DNA of 64,000 nucleotides from Pseudoscleropodium purum (taxonomy: Eukaryota > Streptophyta > Bryopsida > Hypnales > Brachytheciaceae), in NCBI GenBank assembly GCA_963969395.1, contig OZ017797.1, forward strand, positions 25,048,001-25,112,000. Reading direction: 5' to 3'. Positions within the stretch are counted from its first letter, which is position 1, and each line of letters begins with the position of its first letter. Below are positions 23,495-35,684 of this stretch, in pieces. The notes beneath the pieces are model-generated. The model was not told where the DNA came from. It ran no database searches and saw only the letters and a program-made list of their open reading frames with translations. The translations under genes were made by a program, and so were the position numbers.

Positions 23495-25127
23495 GGCCCC
23501 TGCGCAAGGATGACACGCACAAATCGAGAAATGGTCCAAATTTTTTCCCTGTTTTTGAAAGAATGCCACCGTTTGACTGCCATTCATTTTGTCTGACACA
23601 ACCATTTTGAATTGTAAACCAGGTGAGCCTTGCGGAGAAACTGGAAACTTTGGGCGCTGACATCATCCAAACTGAAGGAGGCACGAGCGCGTTACCTATT
23701 AGCCCCGGAATCCAAGGACTCATTGAGAAGGTATATTCTATGTACTGGGCTCTTGCTAGCTTCTGTGAGAGTAAATCTTTTCAATCCTTTACCCTACAAA
23801 TCCTAATAAAAAGAGGTTAACCCTTCACCGCCTGAAATCTTTTTTTTTAATACTTGCATATTTTTTACTTTTATATCTATACATATATACTATTTGTCTC
23901 GATTTCATCAGACTGGTCATAAAAGAAGGTTGCCTATTACTCTATTAGAGATTCACTTTGGATGATTGAGAATTTATTTGGAACAAACATTGTTCTGAAT
24001 CTCTCTGTTCATCATTCAGAATATGAACTTTGGAGCGCTTGGGGGTTATCGCCTAACTGTTTGCTGCATTATGTAAATTCTGGTTAAAGCTTTCGTAACT
24101 GATATTGTGACCATAATTTCACCTAAGCTCCTTGAACTAATGAATTACAACCCCATCGAAATCCCAACCATGAAATGCTGAATACTAAGCATGGAACATT
24201 GCTAGTAAATGCTGGATATTTGCTTTGGCTACTAGACATTGGTTATTGGATTCGACTCAACAGTGTTGTAGAGTCTACCTCTGAAAGAAGGTACCAAGAG
24301 TAGTACTCTATCTGTGTCCATGTCGTAGAACTCTGCGCAGCTAACTCTTCATTTTCGCTTGTCTTAAGACCGAGGTTATCTTTCTTGTTTGTTCTTGTAA
24401 AAGATTTCTGCAGCTTGTGAAGCGAGTTACTTCATGAGTTGATGCATACGGAGACATCAATTAGGTGATCTGAACTGTGGGTGCAGGCCTCTCCCACTTT
24501 GGCTGCGGCGTATGCGATCTCCAAAGCAGTCAGAATTCCTGTGATGTGCGCTTCAGGCATTAGTGCTGTCACTGCTCCCATGGCTTGTGGAGCTGGCGCT
24601 TCTGGAGTGGTAAGAACTCTCTTCCTCTCGACGAAGTACAATGTCAAAGAGGTCTCTCAGTATTAATTCTCTAATAAAAAAAATATAGCTACAGCACCTC
24701 TTCTCTTCGACTGTTTTGATCTTTTCGTAAAGCAATGTATGAAACAAAGAAATGTGGGTTTAGAACTAATTTAGACCCAGATGAAGGAATCTCCAAAGAA
24801 ATGTGGGTTTAGAACTATTTTAGTCTGTCTTGATCTTCAAGTTCAAGCACTTAGTGTGTCGCAAGGATACTTCCTATAACTTGTTGGAATTTTCATTTAT
24901 TTGGTGCTCAGTAGTTAATGATTTTTATTCTTTCCTCGGTGTATAGTCTTGGGGACTTCTCCCCAGCCGACTAACTAGAGTTTTTTGAGCGTGTACAGGG
25001 CGTTGGATCTGCGGTGAACAAGCTGAACGACCAAATTGGGATGGTAGCTGCAGTTCGCAGCATTGCTGATTCCTTGGGCTTGCCTTCTCAGACTTCTGTA
25101 TCAAGCCCTTCTGCAGTTGCGCAATAG
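21359..25127 (+). CDS. ycf23: Ycf23 / DUF561 plastid-targeted protein
   Basis: Nuclear copy of the Ycf23 (DUF561) family, plastid-encoded in red algae and present in cyanobacteria; its biochemical role is not established. Nine GT-AG exons: 21359-21562, 21962-22027, 22186-22260, 22575-22637, 22782-22841, 23080-23169, 23623-23730, 24487-24609, 24999-25127; 918 bp, 305 aa. The first 50 or so residues are Ser/Ala-rich without acidic residues, a chloroplast transit peptide. The core starts about residue 60 ([20 protein letters not shown]). It contains [11 protein letters not shown] (91-101), [11 protein letters not shown] (116-126), [11 protein letters not shown] (196-206), [14 protein letters not shown] (240-253) and GVGSAVNKL (264-272). 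The alternating strands and Gly loops suit a TIM-barrel fold. Every exon boundary preserves frame. Intron 6 holds a U6 snRNA gene on the same strand. Confidence 0.93.
23377..23417 (+). promoter_or_regulatory. U6 promoter: USE-like element and TATA box
   Basis: TTCCCATAATG at 23377-23387 resembles the plant snRNA upstream sequence element (consensus RTCCCACATCG), with several mismatches. TTATATA follows at 23411-23417, starting 32 bp before the first U6 base. The gap of 23 bp between them is the short spacing expected of plant Pol III snRNA promoters rather than Pol II ones. Confidence 0.65.
23443..23546 (+). ncRNA. U6: U6 spliceosomal snRNA (inside Ycf23 intron 6)
   Basis: Full-length U6, the catalytic snRNA of the spliceosome. 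Visible parts in order: the 5' hairpin GTCTCTTCGGAGAC, the GATAAAATTGGAACGATACA region, the ACAGAGA box, AGCATGGCCCCTGCGC (including the AGC triad), GATGACACGCACAAATCGAG and the terminal TGGTCCAAA followed by six T (23541-23546), the Pol III stop. The hairpin stem GTCTC/GAGAC differs from the Arabidopsis GTCCC/GGGAC at paired positions, so pairing is kept. It has its own TATA and USE-like element upstream and lies in the intron between Ycf23 exons 6 and 7 (23170-23622). Confidence 0.93.
24745..24826 (+). repeat. Two-copy tandem repeat in Ycf23 intron 8
   Basis: The stretch CAAAGAAATGTGGGTTTAGA occurs at 24745 and again at 24794, a 49-bp period with almost no change. It is a local duplication inside the intron. 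Confidence 0.8.
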
Positions 25128-26893
25128 GAAGAGAAGAGAATCTGCAGACGGTGTGTGCAATCCTGGCTAATGTGCCAGTGTGTAGGTGCTAATGAGAGAA
25201 TGGGCCAAAATCACAGAAAGTGATTGAACTAACTACATAGCTCCTTTTATACTAGTGCGCTATTAATCGGTGCCTTAGTGTTCAGACTAGAGCTGAGCTT
25301 TGATGACATATATGTCTTATATTTTGTTTAGTGCAGGACATCTAAACATTAAGGCGGTGAATAGCACTTGTGGTTGATTTTATATTCGTCACAAGCTTAT
25401 GTCACGTCATGTTGCACTAGCAGGGTATCCAGTACTGGAATATTCTCGGCTGATTATGTAGTTCTCGTAATCGGTTTAAACCCTAAAAGACCAAGACGCC
25501 CAAATTGGGTCCCATGCTTTTAAAGCAGTTTTGAGTAGTTTATATGGAGACTCTTTTTGTCCGATTTCGTTTATTTTTTTGCATCGCATGCATGATTCTA
25601 GTGATTTGAAATTTTCGCCTATGTGACCTATATTTTCTCAATATGATCAATCGAATCGTTTATTTTTAAACCATGAGTCTTTGGTCGAAGGTCAGGATGC
25701 TTGGGAGGGAGATCTCGTTGGTAGGGAGAGAAACCGAGCTAGGAACTATTTCAGAAACTCCAGGATCCCGTCGTCACCATTTTTCCTTGGAGCAGCTGCT
25801 TGTTGCATCCTGGGGCTCAAGTCGTGGTCACCATGTCATCTTTTCCGTAAGCATGACTTTCTCTTCTCCACTCCCTCATTAGGTGATACTACGAATGTTA
25901 CTTGCTCATTGGTGTGCAGGTTGTTGCTGTATTTTTCATGAAAACGCACCAATGGTTTTTTGCAATCGTGCTTTTTCTTTCCTCTCCAGTTGCTGTTTTG
26001 GCCAGCTTAATGATTTGTAGTCTGATTCTGATCAGTAACTGTTGAGTACCGACTCGATCTACTTAACAACCGCAAAAGGGCAAGCCTGCCGTTTGTTGAC
26101 ATGAAGTACTTTTGGATACACTAGCTAGATTCAACCCTTTTGGCCTTTTATCACTTTTGGTTGTTACATGTATGGTCTGTCTATACTCCTCGTCAATGAC
26201 TTTGCCTTGGGCAACAGGACTATCAACAAGACTCCTACTTTTCTTTTTGTTGTAATAGAGAAAGGTTGCTTTGATTTCCCCGGCCCGACCTATTGATTTG
26301 CTTACAACACATTCTTTTCTGGTTCGATCAGCTGAAATCATTTCCTCGCGCAAGACTCTTCTACGATTGATTGTTGTATAAATTCCATGAGTTGTCTGAG
26401 ATTTTGGGTGCTTCAACAACTGGAATTTCTAGAGGGACGTAATAAAGTTCTCGCATCCCTTCTCGCTTTTCCACAAGTCTAGTCTTATCTGCAATTCAAA
26501 GTCGCTCACCCGATGCAAGTGCAATTCAATTTAGATCAATCTGAATCTAATGCCTTCCATATATTATTTGAGATGAAGCAATAATCTATGAACTTTTCGA
26601 TCAGGAATACGACAAGCTTCAAGAGGTAATATTTAAGTCGACGCTCTTTTCTTAGGTTCGACATGACTCTATGTCATGTGCTTTCGTATAAAATACTATC
26701 ATTCCTTTCCTCCTTTCTACAAGTTCAATCTCAGATGTAGTTCACAAGTCCACCACTAGCTAGACGACCATAAAAACCCTGACAACAATCTAATGCCTTG
26801 AATTTTTCAGATGCTAACAGGACTGCTAATTATACTCTAAATCCCGATATATCCTGTCTCTCGTTCTTTACTTTTTGCAGGTTTCAGAAGAAA
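25128..26893. other. Intergenic: Ycf23 3' region and upstream of the 26.9-kb ORF
   Basis: About 1.8 kb. A frame at 25673-25846 (starting MSLWSKVRMLGREISLVGRE) ends at a good donor (TTTTCC/GTAAGC) and could be an upstream exon. A strong acceptor (CTTTTTGCAG) lies at 26871-26880. Their phases do not join into the downstream reading frame, so any spliced part here may be non-coding. Confidence 0.35.
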
Positions 26894-27286
26894 ATGCGCC
26901 GCGAGGACTCTCATCAGCAAGCCATCCGGGAGTGTCTGCTCCATCAGTTGAGCTTTGTCTCTGGGAAGCACGAGCTGGCCCTTGCAGAACAACTCATCGA
27001 CGTCGAAACCCAAGCTTTCATGCTGGAGTTTTCCACAACCAGTAGTGAGCTGCATCCGGAGCTGGCTCAGGAGCTTCCAATCTCTACTCCCATTGCAATT
27101 GCTACAACACCGTCTAGGCTCCCTCCCACCCCATTGTTGCAGTCCAGGCTCCCTCCCATCCCGGAGGAGCCAGAGACTTACTTGTTTCTCGGGTGCTTTC
27201 CGAGGTTTCTCGATTGCCAGCGCATTGTCAGGAATTGGATCCGAATGCAAGGCAGATCCATTCTTTACGTGCTGAGAGGAGAGTAG
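26894..27286 (+). CDS. Hypothetical protein, 130 aa, not recognised
   Basis: An open frame starting MRREDSHQQAIRECLLHQLS and ending IRMQGRSILYVLRGE. Residues 1-45 are hydrophilic and helix-prone. The middle is Pro/Ser/Thr-rich with a doubled motif (SRLPPTPLLQ then SRLPPIPEEP), which fits a disordered linker. The end holds a compact hydrophobic stretch (TYLFLGCFPRFLD). There is no signal peptide and no domain I can name. The frame is also open upstream to a good acceptor at 26880, so it may be a last exon. It is GC-richer than its surroundings, as the other coding regions are. It could instead be a lineage-specific gene or an untranslated frame. Confidence 0.4.
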   Translation: MRREDSHQQAIRECLLHQLSFVSGKHELALAEQLIDVETQAFMLEFSTTSSELHPELAQELPISTPIAIATTPSRLPPTPLLQSRLPPIPEEPETYLFLGCFPRFLDCQRIVRNWIRMQGRSILYVLRGE

Positions 27287-29038
27287 TTTTGTTACTCACA
27301 GGCTGTGTCTAGCTAGCTCCTTACAATTAATAAATTCCAAACGTGATCGAACTGAACTTCGATCGATCTTTGCTTGAAAGAATGTAACAGTCGACTCTCA
27401 TTCGATCTTCAGTACGTTGCAGTTACTGATCAGACTTATGTATTACTGAGGCTTTTGATTTTGTAAAGAGCTCTGGTAATTTTGGAATCGATCGCTTGTA
27501 ATCTGATTGCCTGGGCTTATGGGAGTGAACCCCATCCATTAATGTGTAACAATCTGGTATGATTCAAGAACCATATTGATTAAGGTAATTAATTACACCC
27601 AGCTAATTAATTGCAACATTTTTAAGCCCCAAGCATGATTAATTTTCTGAATATTCTTGTTAGCACATCAAAGGAAACTTCAATTCATAGAAGAATGCAT
27701 TAGTTGGATGTCATTGGAGAAGTTAAAAGCATTCGATGCTTTCGTTGGTACATCATCTAAAACTGGTTACCGTTGTGACTTGTGAGTTATGATGTTGAGG
27801 TGGTGTAGGGCATTTTTAGTGTACTCAGGTCTGCTTTACACCTAGAGGAAGGGTCAATTCCTCTTGAGGTTGATTGCATGAAATTTCAGCCCCATTTAGA
27901 TTTAAGGCTATCCTCAACTACTCATTAGAATAAGATAGAGACCAATTTTCCCATATTGAAAGGCCTTGAGGCCAAGAAGTTGGGCCAATTCAATAAAATC
28001 TTCTTTATATCTGAAGATTGGGCCAATTCCCCTTGAGTCTGATTGCACAAATCCAATGGATTTGATTTGTTGAAAAGAAATATTATCTCATTAAAAAAAA
28101 TTAATCGAAATCTGACATTTACCTTGAGCCCAAGAATTGGTCTTTCATTCTTAATACACCCAATTCATCAAGCTCAGTCCTTGTCAAATCATCTCTTTTT
28201 TAAATAAAAAATTCATTCCACCAAATTTGCCTAACTTTTAGGTATAAAGGAGTTTGAATTGATGTCAACCTTTTGACCAACTACAAGTGAGGATTTCAAG
28301 CCTCTCACACAACAAATTGGCCCAACCTCTAGATATAAAGCAACCTTCATGGTGCAAAATGAAAACTAGTAGGTGGCACTCTACTCTTATATTAAATGTA
28401 AATTGTATTACAATTTCATCCACCAAGTTTCATCTCCAAAAAAATTCATTGAATTGTTCTTAGTAAATCTTATTAACATCATCTAAACATATTCTTAATG
28501 AAACCTTGCAACTTGATAAAACCTTAAATTGGGTGTTATCAATTTTCAATAGGCTCCATTCTAGTTGTAACAAGGTTTATTATGACTAGAACCAAGCCTT
28601 CCCTTCACATAAATTGTTTTGATATAAACAATGTAATAAATTATATGATTAGGTTACACTATTTCAATGGCACTGAATCCTTCACGTCACAAGGCAAAAG
28701 CATCGCTTCTTTTATCTATCCATTTGTTGATGTCATCTTGAGATTGTACTAGTTTTATAATCATAATCATAATTTTGAGATAGACAATCATAATTCAGAG
28801 AAGTAGACGAACCTTATTTTGATCCTTGGTGCAAAAAGGGACACAAAAGCTACCAAAAATATTGAATTAAAAAGCTTGTACATTTTGGTGCTGCACATAA
28901 TATACTCAAAATCCATATCTGCTCACTTGGTACATTGCGTGACCTTCATTAGCCCTGTTTCTTTGCTCCATCCCTAGATTCCGTGCATGCCTGTTGCAAA
29001 ACTATCACACAATCATGTACAAATAATCTAAAGTATAA
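27287..29038. other. Intergenic, no gene seen
   Basis: About 1.75 kb of AT-rich sequence. Two diverged copies of a motif like GGGCCAATTCCCCTTGAG lie near 27850 and 28020. No supportable gene or RNA. Confidence 0.5.
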
Positions 29039-30480
29039 TTACGCACTGATTGCACTAGCGATTGCAAATGCAGCAGCTGATGCTAAAGCCCCAATGAACA
29101 CGGTCTGAAACGCACTCCATACAGGTCGAAGGCCTGTGAAACGACCCTTCACGTAGCCGAAAATGAAGAGTGCTAATAGAGTAACCACAACAGACACTTT
29201 CAAGGCATCTAAAGCCTCCGCAATAATGATATAGGGTAGTAGAGGAATCAAGCCCCCAACAATGTAAGACCCGGCTATGGTCAATGCACTCTGAAGCGCC
29301 CTTGCTGGATCGGGTTTCTCCAAACCAAGTTCAAATCTGCAACACGAACATTCAACATTATTCATTAATAAGATCTCACCATTATAAAAGTCATGTGGAA
29401 AAGGTTTTCGCATGCGTCCTCTCAAGCTGTTAGAACACACCAATGGCCAAGGGAAGATTAATCCACACGCCAAACATATGAAGTACCAAAAGTGAAACCA
29501 GGTTTCTATTAACCCGGTCTGGACATGGAGTTGTCCTAATTCTACTAATTTCTTTCTAAGAAGAGAAACCATTCAAGCAACTGAAAGTCACGAGAATGGG
29601 TTCCTTACCTTACCGACATTTCTTCTGTACATTCGTTAACAATGGAACAAGCTAAGAAAGCATTCAATACCTCATCATGAAGTCGATCCATGCTTCTGGA
29701 CGTTTTCGCAATGCTTCCACAACAGGCCAGTATTCATTCGGCTCTAATCCAAAATTTGCCAGGATTTCAGCCACCTCGTCTGCCTCTGAGGTATACAACA
29801 TCACACCATGAAGTAAAAACCAAGAATTACTGAAAGATTTCTGCGACTTCCACCAACAATCTCTTCGCTCCACATGAACTTACATTTGACGGAAATGATA
29901 ATAGTGATGACGCATTCATAATTTGTCATGAAAAGACGATAAACTATCTTGCAGCTGCATTCAAACTCAGGGTTTTACCAGTGTCTGGCACCATTCTAAC
30001 TTCATCCTCTTCACGTTTGCGCTCGTTCTCATAATGATCTGCGTCACTGCGTGCTGCAAGGTACCTACACGTCTCACTTTAGCTTAAACCAGTAGAGGAG
30101 CTTCATCAGTTTGCTTGCACATTTGGTGCAAGTCTGATAAACCCTAGACCTTGTTCGTCCTTCACTTAAACTAATTCAAGCACTGTAGTGGATGAACGAC
30201 ATACTAAGTATTGAATTACCAATTACTCAGATGTGCTTACACGAAGCGTGAAAGAGTAGGAGAATAGATGAACTCACCCGCCAAGACCCATGGCGATGGA
30301 ACCAGCTGCAACCTCAGCTAGACCTGCCGTGACCACAATGGAAGAGGGAGCAGCTGCCCCTGATAATCCAGCGGCCAGAGCAAAGGGCACAGTGAGGCCA
30401 TCACTCATGCCAATCACGATATCGCGCACTATCTCCCCTGCCGTAAAATGTCTCTCCGTGTGATTGGTAGCTGGACACAT
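29039..30480 (-). CDS. VIT: Vacuolar iron transporter (VIT/CCC1 family)
   Basis: Moves cytosolic ferrous iron into the vacuole by proton exchange. Coding exons 30278-30480, 29979-30064, 29671-29785, 29039-29336, all GT-AG; 702 bp, 233 aa, close to the family's usual 240-250. Domains in order: N-terminal HFTAGEIVRDIVIGMSDGLT with membrane helices to residue 68; a Glu-rich cytoplasmic metal-binding domain (about 78-140); three C-terminal helices (about 155-233). From memory of the Eucalyptus VIT1 structure, its Asp43, Glu72, Met80, Glu102, Glu105, Glu113, Glu116, Met149, Met150 and Glu153 map with a constant offset of 16 to D27, E56, M64, E86, E89, E97, E100, M133, M134 and E137, all present. 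The first coding exon starts five bases after an acceptor (CCTTGCAG), so a 5' UTR exon lies upstream, probably within about 30.9-31.7 kb. Confidence 0.95.
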
Positions 30481-30487
30481 CTTGCCT

Positions 30488-31690
30488 GCAAGGCTCCCAA
30501 CACATGTTACTTACAGGAAGAATTTAATTTGCATTCAATAACGTAATTATGCTACAAGCTTCACATTCATTAGTTATAGCCCATTGCTCTAATTAGACCA
30601 TAATCTCAATGGTGTTCATTTCTGTGGAGGTGGAAAAGCGTGCATTGGACATTGAGAGAAGGGTTTATATGTAATCTTGTCCCTCTTTAACGTTACAGAC
30701 GTTTGATTGAGCATGATTAAACAAGATCCAAGCATTAAGGTTATGTCCATCAATGTGAAAGTGCAGCCCTGTGGCTCAGTATGTTATTTCTCATAACCAA
30801 GCTCTACCTTCCCATAACCTAATCCATATCAGAGTAAGAGATTTGTATTCCACAATTAGAGGTGAATGAAAATTCGAAAACTCCAAGTGAGGATAGCTTT
30901 TGTGACAAGAATTGGGGGCTCAGAATTGCAAATTGGATGATAATGAAAAGAAAGAAGAGAATCCCGCAGTTGAAATCGAGCACTCCGACAACCCTACTCC
31001 GACTTATACGAGACCAATCATAATGCTTCTTATAAGGCAACAAAATTGTTTGGTAACCAGCACCTTAGAAACCCTATTAAAATTTCGAGGATCAAAGGGT
31101 TAACAGTCCGTATCTACTGCGCGTCTTGTAAGCAATTCCGTAGACTCTTGAAACCTGTAATAATACCACTGGAAAAAATGGAGTAAAATAAAAGAATCTT
31201 GAAGCAAACTTCACTGCAGAGAACCAAGGGACGCAGTTTCGTTCTCTGAAAACGAGCTTGACACGTCTCTCATTCCAATTAGAAGCGAATTTGCCGAGGA
31301 TAAGTTCATAACGCATCAAACCAGACAACAATCTTATCCGAAATTCACAGCCAGTTCCAACGAGAACCACACAGAAGCAACAACCCAGAGAAATCCTCTC
31401 CAAGAACAAAAAGTCTGAGCAAAACCAGGCACTACTGTCAAGATGGGAATTGCTGGAACTGGGGGCAGAAGACAGTGAAGCTCACCAGAAGACTGAAGGA
31501 ACCCAAGTGCCAGAAGCTGTTGAAAGTCACGACCTTTCAGGGCTGCTGCAACACCAGCAACAACGGAGTGTGCGAGAAAGGACGGAATGCGGCAGATGCT
31601 GAACACAGGAGGCTGTTTCCACCGGCTACCACGCACCGCATCGGTTGTCACGCCTCAACTGCGCCGAAGTGGCAGTCTCTTCTAGCTTAA
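30488..31690 (-). promoter_or_regulatory. VIT 5' leader intron and promoter region
   Basis: The acceptor at 30486-30487 shows that the VIT transcript starts further upstream, with an intron in its leader. The GC-richer block at about 31200-31690 is the best place for the first exon and promoter. The exact donor and transcription start cannot be fixed from sequence alone. Confidence 0.4.
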
Positions 31691-34600
31691 CACAGTTCGG
31701 TCCCAAATGTGATTTTCGCAATTTTGCCCAAACTGCTCTGGTGGAAAATGCGCAGAAAAATTCAAATTCAAATTCAAATTGGATCCACTCAGTTTCATTC
31801 CCTGGTAAAGGTAAAAGTACCGAACTTTAAAATGAGGCATCTAGTTTCTACAAATTTTAAAAGTAGAACTCCTTAGCACATTCGAAACTACATTCTAGTC
31901 AAATTGCTTTGATTCTAGAACCAAAATCTAAAAAAATTAGAACCCGCTAAATATAATTAAGCATGAAAATGTTTTCAAGGCAATTTTGGGGATACTTTAA
32001 GGGAACTCTATATTCAAAATGTAGGTACATGGATGTTTAAGGGTGTATTTACCTTATGAATTAACAATACAAATGCATTACCTCAATAACTCAAATGGTC
32101 ATTATAAAAAAGTCAAGGGCCCTCAAATCTAAAAGGCAAATCCAGCAAATTCTTTGATTCAGGCTACACTCTATACAATTAAAAGTTCTAGAAAGGCTGG
32201 CCCGCCACCTCCAGTGAACCATATTGCTCCCTTCCAGTTGCTAAAGGTCCAAGAGAAACAGATTCTTAGGGAGAAGTGCCAAAGCTAGTTGTAATAGGTG
32301 AGTTTATGAGACTAGAGTGGATTTGAATGAAAAATCTCCATTTCTATTGAATAAAATTGTTATTCTTGGAAAAAAATCATTCTAACAAATATTTCTGTTT
32401 CTCAACAAATTTCCCATATCTTATAGGTTGAAATACTTAAGCTATCAAAAATAGGTACTTCTACCATATAAAATATTACTCTTTATGAATTAATGGAAGT
32501 ATATATATATTCTGACAATAGAAAGTGTATTTTTATGTATTGATCACTCATACTCAAAAAAATGATAATTCTTTTTATTATAAGGAAAAAAAATTTGACC
32601 ACGAGATGATTAAATTTGAAATTTGAAATTCCCATTTGGAATCAAGGACCTCAAGTCAGACCCAAAATTTGAAGAGTAGGGCTCTTCAAAAATACAAAAT
32701 TATCCATTAAACAAGAGGAAATAGAAATTGTATTATAGTGACACCCAATTCCACTAATAAAATTAAAGACTTGATAGACTAGCAAGATGACCATTGAGAG
32801 TTTGTTTCCATTAGGGTCTAGAGCTTTTGGAACTGGGTGCATTTTAGAACGAGCTTAGATGCTCACTTTACTCACATTGATACTAGGACCTTCATAGTTG
32901 AGCCTTTTGCGTGACTACACGTCCAAAAATGTGCCTCCATTGTCTTTTTCTGAATTTACCCTCCTCTAGCCTCATGTCTAGGCCTTCTAACTTTTTATTC
33001 GTAAAAATCGAGTGATTCCCAATGCGAAGGGAGTGCTAAAGGTACAATGAGAGCCTAAATCCTAATGGAAACATGCTTTGAGATGACCTATGAATGATCA
33101 TAAAGACCTATGTTGTCTTCTCAATCAAGTTTGTCACTTAGTTCTCAAAACTATTTATAAGTTAGTAGCTAAGCAAATTTTATCCTAGTGTCGCATACCA
33201 TCTATCACGTATTGTCTTCATCCATTTGCATTTCCATTTAGACATTATTGTTTTTACCTCATTAAAGAAAAAATACATTAAATTATTGGCAACAAAATAA
33301 TTTGACCATAATACAAATCTAAATACATTGTTGTAGTGTTTTTTATTCATGAGTTGGGTATAGAATTAGGAAACTTTTACACTAGGAATGGGTTTTTTTT
33401 GTGTTTGGAATAGACATGGTATATAGATATGATAATAAAAGTTCCAAATTGATGTCTCATGTATCATTGATGTATTGCAATTGTAAATTAGGGACTTTTT
33501 TGTAATCTAAAATGATATATATATTTTCAAATATCCCTTTCAAAGCCTTACTTTATTATTTCTTTATTTTTTTGGCTAATCCCTTCGATGTGGAAACCAC
33601 TAAATGTGTGTCTTTGTGAATGAAACATTATGCAAGAATATATAATCATTCTAAAATTTAGTTCCTTAGAATGCATTCATTTATAGGAACACCCAAATTG
33701 TAGACTGAAATCCCAACTAGGATTGATAGCTTACAACTTTTGCATGCTTTATATGTACTCATTTAATTAAAATGTACACATTCTCTTGCTTTTGTATGCT
33801 ATTGTGCCATATAACACGGCTACTAGCTTGGAGCTTGCCAAGGGACTTCGAAGGACTTCCATTGAATTGTCAAATGTCACTTTTGGTTCATTCAACTATG
33901 TATACATCCAACAGACCAATGATCAAGAAAAACCAACAATTAATTCAAGTTTAGCTAATGGAATTAGAAAAAGAAATTTCTTGCATTTTAAAAATAAAGA
34001 CTGTAAAATTGGAAAGAATTTGGTAGGACCCAAAATCAACCAATGTCTTCTAAAAATTGAAGGATATTTAAGTGCCTCCTTTCAAGACTTGGTGGATTTT
34101 AGTTAATACTATGGAATAATACTTAGTGTTGATATCTATGTAGAGAAAGATCATTGGATGAGGTGGGAAAGGTACCAAGTTTAGAAGGGCAAGTATTGAT
34201 ATAGAGGTTAAGGGCTTGGCTGTTGGAATCAAGAATTCACAAAAAGAATGCTTTACAATAATCACCAACTCAATGCATTGCTCCAAATTGCTTTACTCAT
34301 ACAAAATTGATGACCATGAAGAAAAAAAATATTAAAAAAATCTCCTTGCTCAACAACAAGGGAAAGAAAAATTCTAAGAAAATCAAAGCAAAGTTTTGAC
34401 AATTATAAATTGCAAAGAGCAAGAAGGACACTTTAAAGATTCCAACATAGAACCTTTACATCCATTAAACAAATTGAACATTTGTATTCAAATTATGAAT
34501 ACACAACAAAATCTCAACCAATGAGGGAAGGAACTTTGCCTTTATCTATATCTTAACATCTAATAGTTGTAAAGGAAGTTGCAAAATTTAAAGAGCACTG

Positions 34601-35684
34601 TACAATGTCAAATGAAAGGCTCCCATTTTTATACAAATTAGAGTAAAACATTAGTAAATGGATTAGGTCAACAAATGTGGGAGAGAAATTTTTTAAAAGG
34701 AAACAAAATTAGGACAATAATATCTATAAAGAATAAAGATGGGACATTAGAGCTTCAATATTCAAATCCTTGACATCCATGGGCCAAATTGAAATGTGAA
34801 TCCCAACCATGATTGGATATAATGCAAAATCACTACCAATGTAGAAAGGACCCTACACCTACACTAAGGATGCATTATTCATTAATATTTTTAGTTTGAA
34901 ATTGGCTTTTTAGCTAGTGTCAATTTGAATTTGGAGAAAATTGGAGAGTTATGAATTGACATTGCAAGAAATTAACTAGTAAATTTTGTGGTTGAGAGGA
35001 TCCAATTGACCACTATTGAAGAAAAAATGATCCATTTCTGTAGAAAGAGGAAAATAAGAGTAGGAACTTTGAAAATTTCTTGAATACTATAATGGAACAA
35101 TCTATGATAGACTATTGAAGACTCTTCCAAGTACTTTTAGATGGTAAAAAATACAGATTATCCCTTTGCCCCAAAATAATTCCATGGTGTCATCAAATAT
35201 GTATGGTCGAATTTAATTCCAAGCATTCAATGTCATCTTTGGCCTTTTGAATGATATCTACTAGACACATGAGCATCTTAGGAAGCTCCTACCTACACAT
35301 CAACTTTGTCTTGCCTATATGTAGCAACTAGTAGTTATTGTTGTCTTCTACATTCATTGTCTTGATCATGTACAACTACTAGATTATGAAACTTTGTTAA
35401 GTTTAAACATCTTGAGGTCTTGAAACACTTTCTATGTCACCCTAATCAAATCATCAATTGTTCGTTGATTTCCAACTTGGTGTTGTAGTGATTGGATGGA
35501 ACAAAACCATCTCAAGTCTAAGATATTTATGCTTGGAATGTTCAAAGGTTGGTTATCTAGCTTGATGTCAAAACCATCTTTGACAAGCTCTAGGGCTAAT
35601 AGGAAATTGTTATGTAGTACTTGAAGCCTAACTATCTACTGAAAAGAGAGGTACCACCTCTTGGTTTGTATTAGGTGGCCCTTC
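31691..35684. other. AT-rich spacer, no gene seen
   Basis: About 4 kb of low-GC sequence with a short ATTCAA microsatellite near 31760 and TA runs near 32500. The open frames are short and of low complexity. No RNA gene seen. Confidence 0.55.

Noticed and set aside
25673..25941. Coding first exon for the 26.9-kb frame
   Set aside because: The donor after TTTTCC is in a phase that does not join to the downstream frame at the 26880 acceptor.
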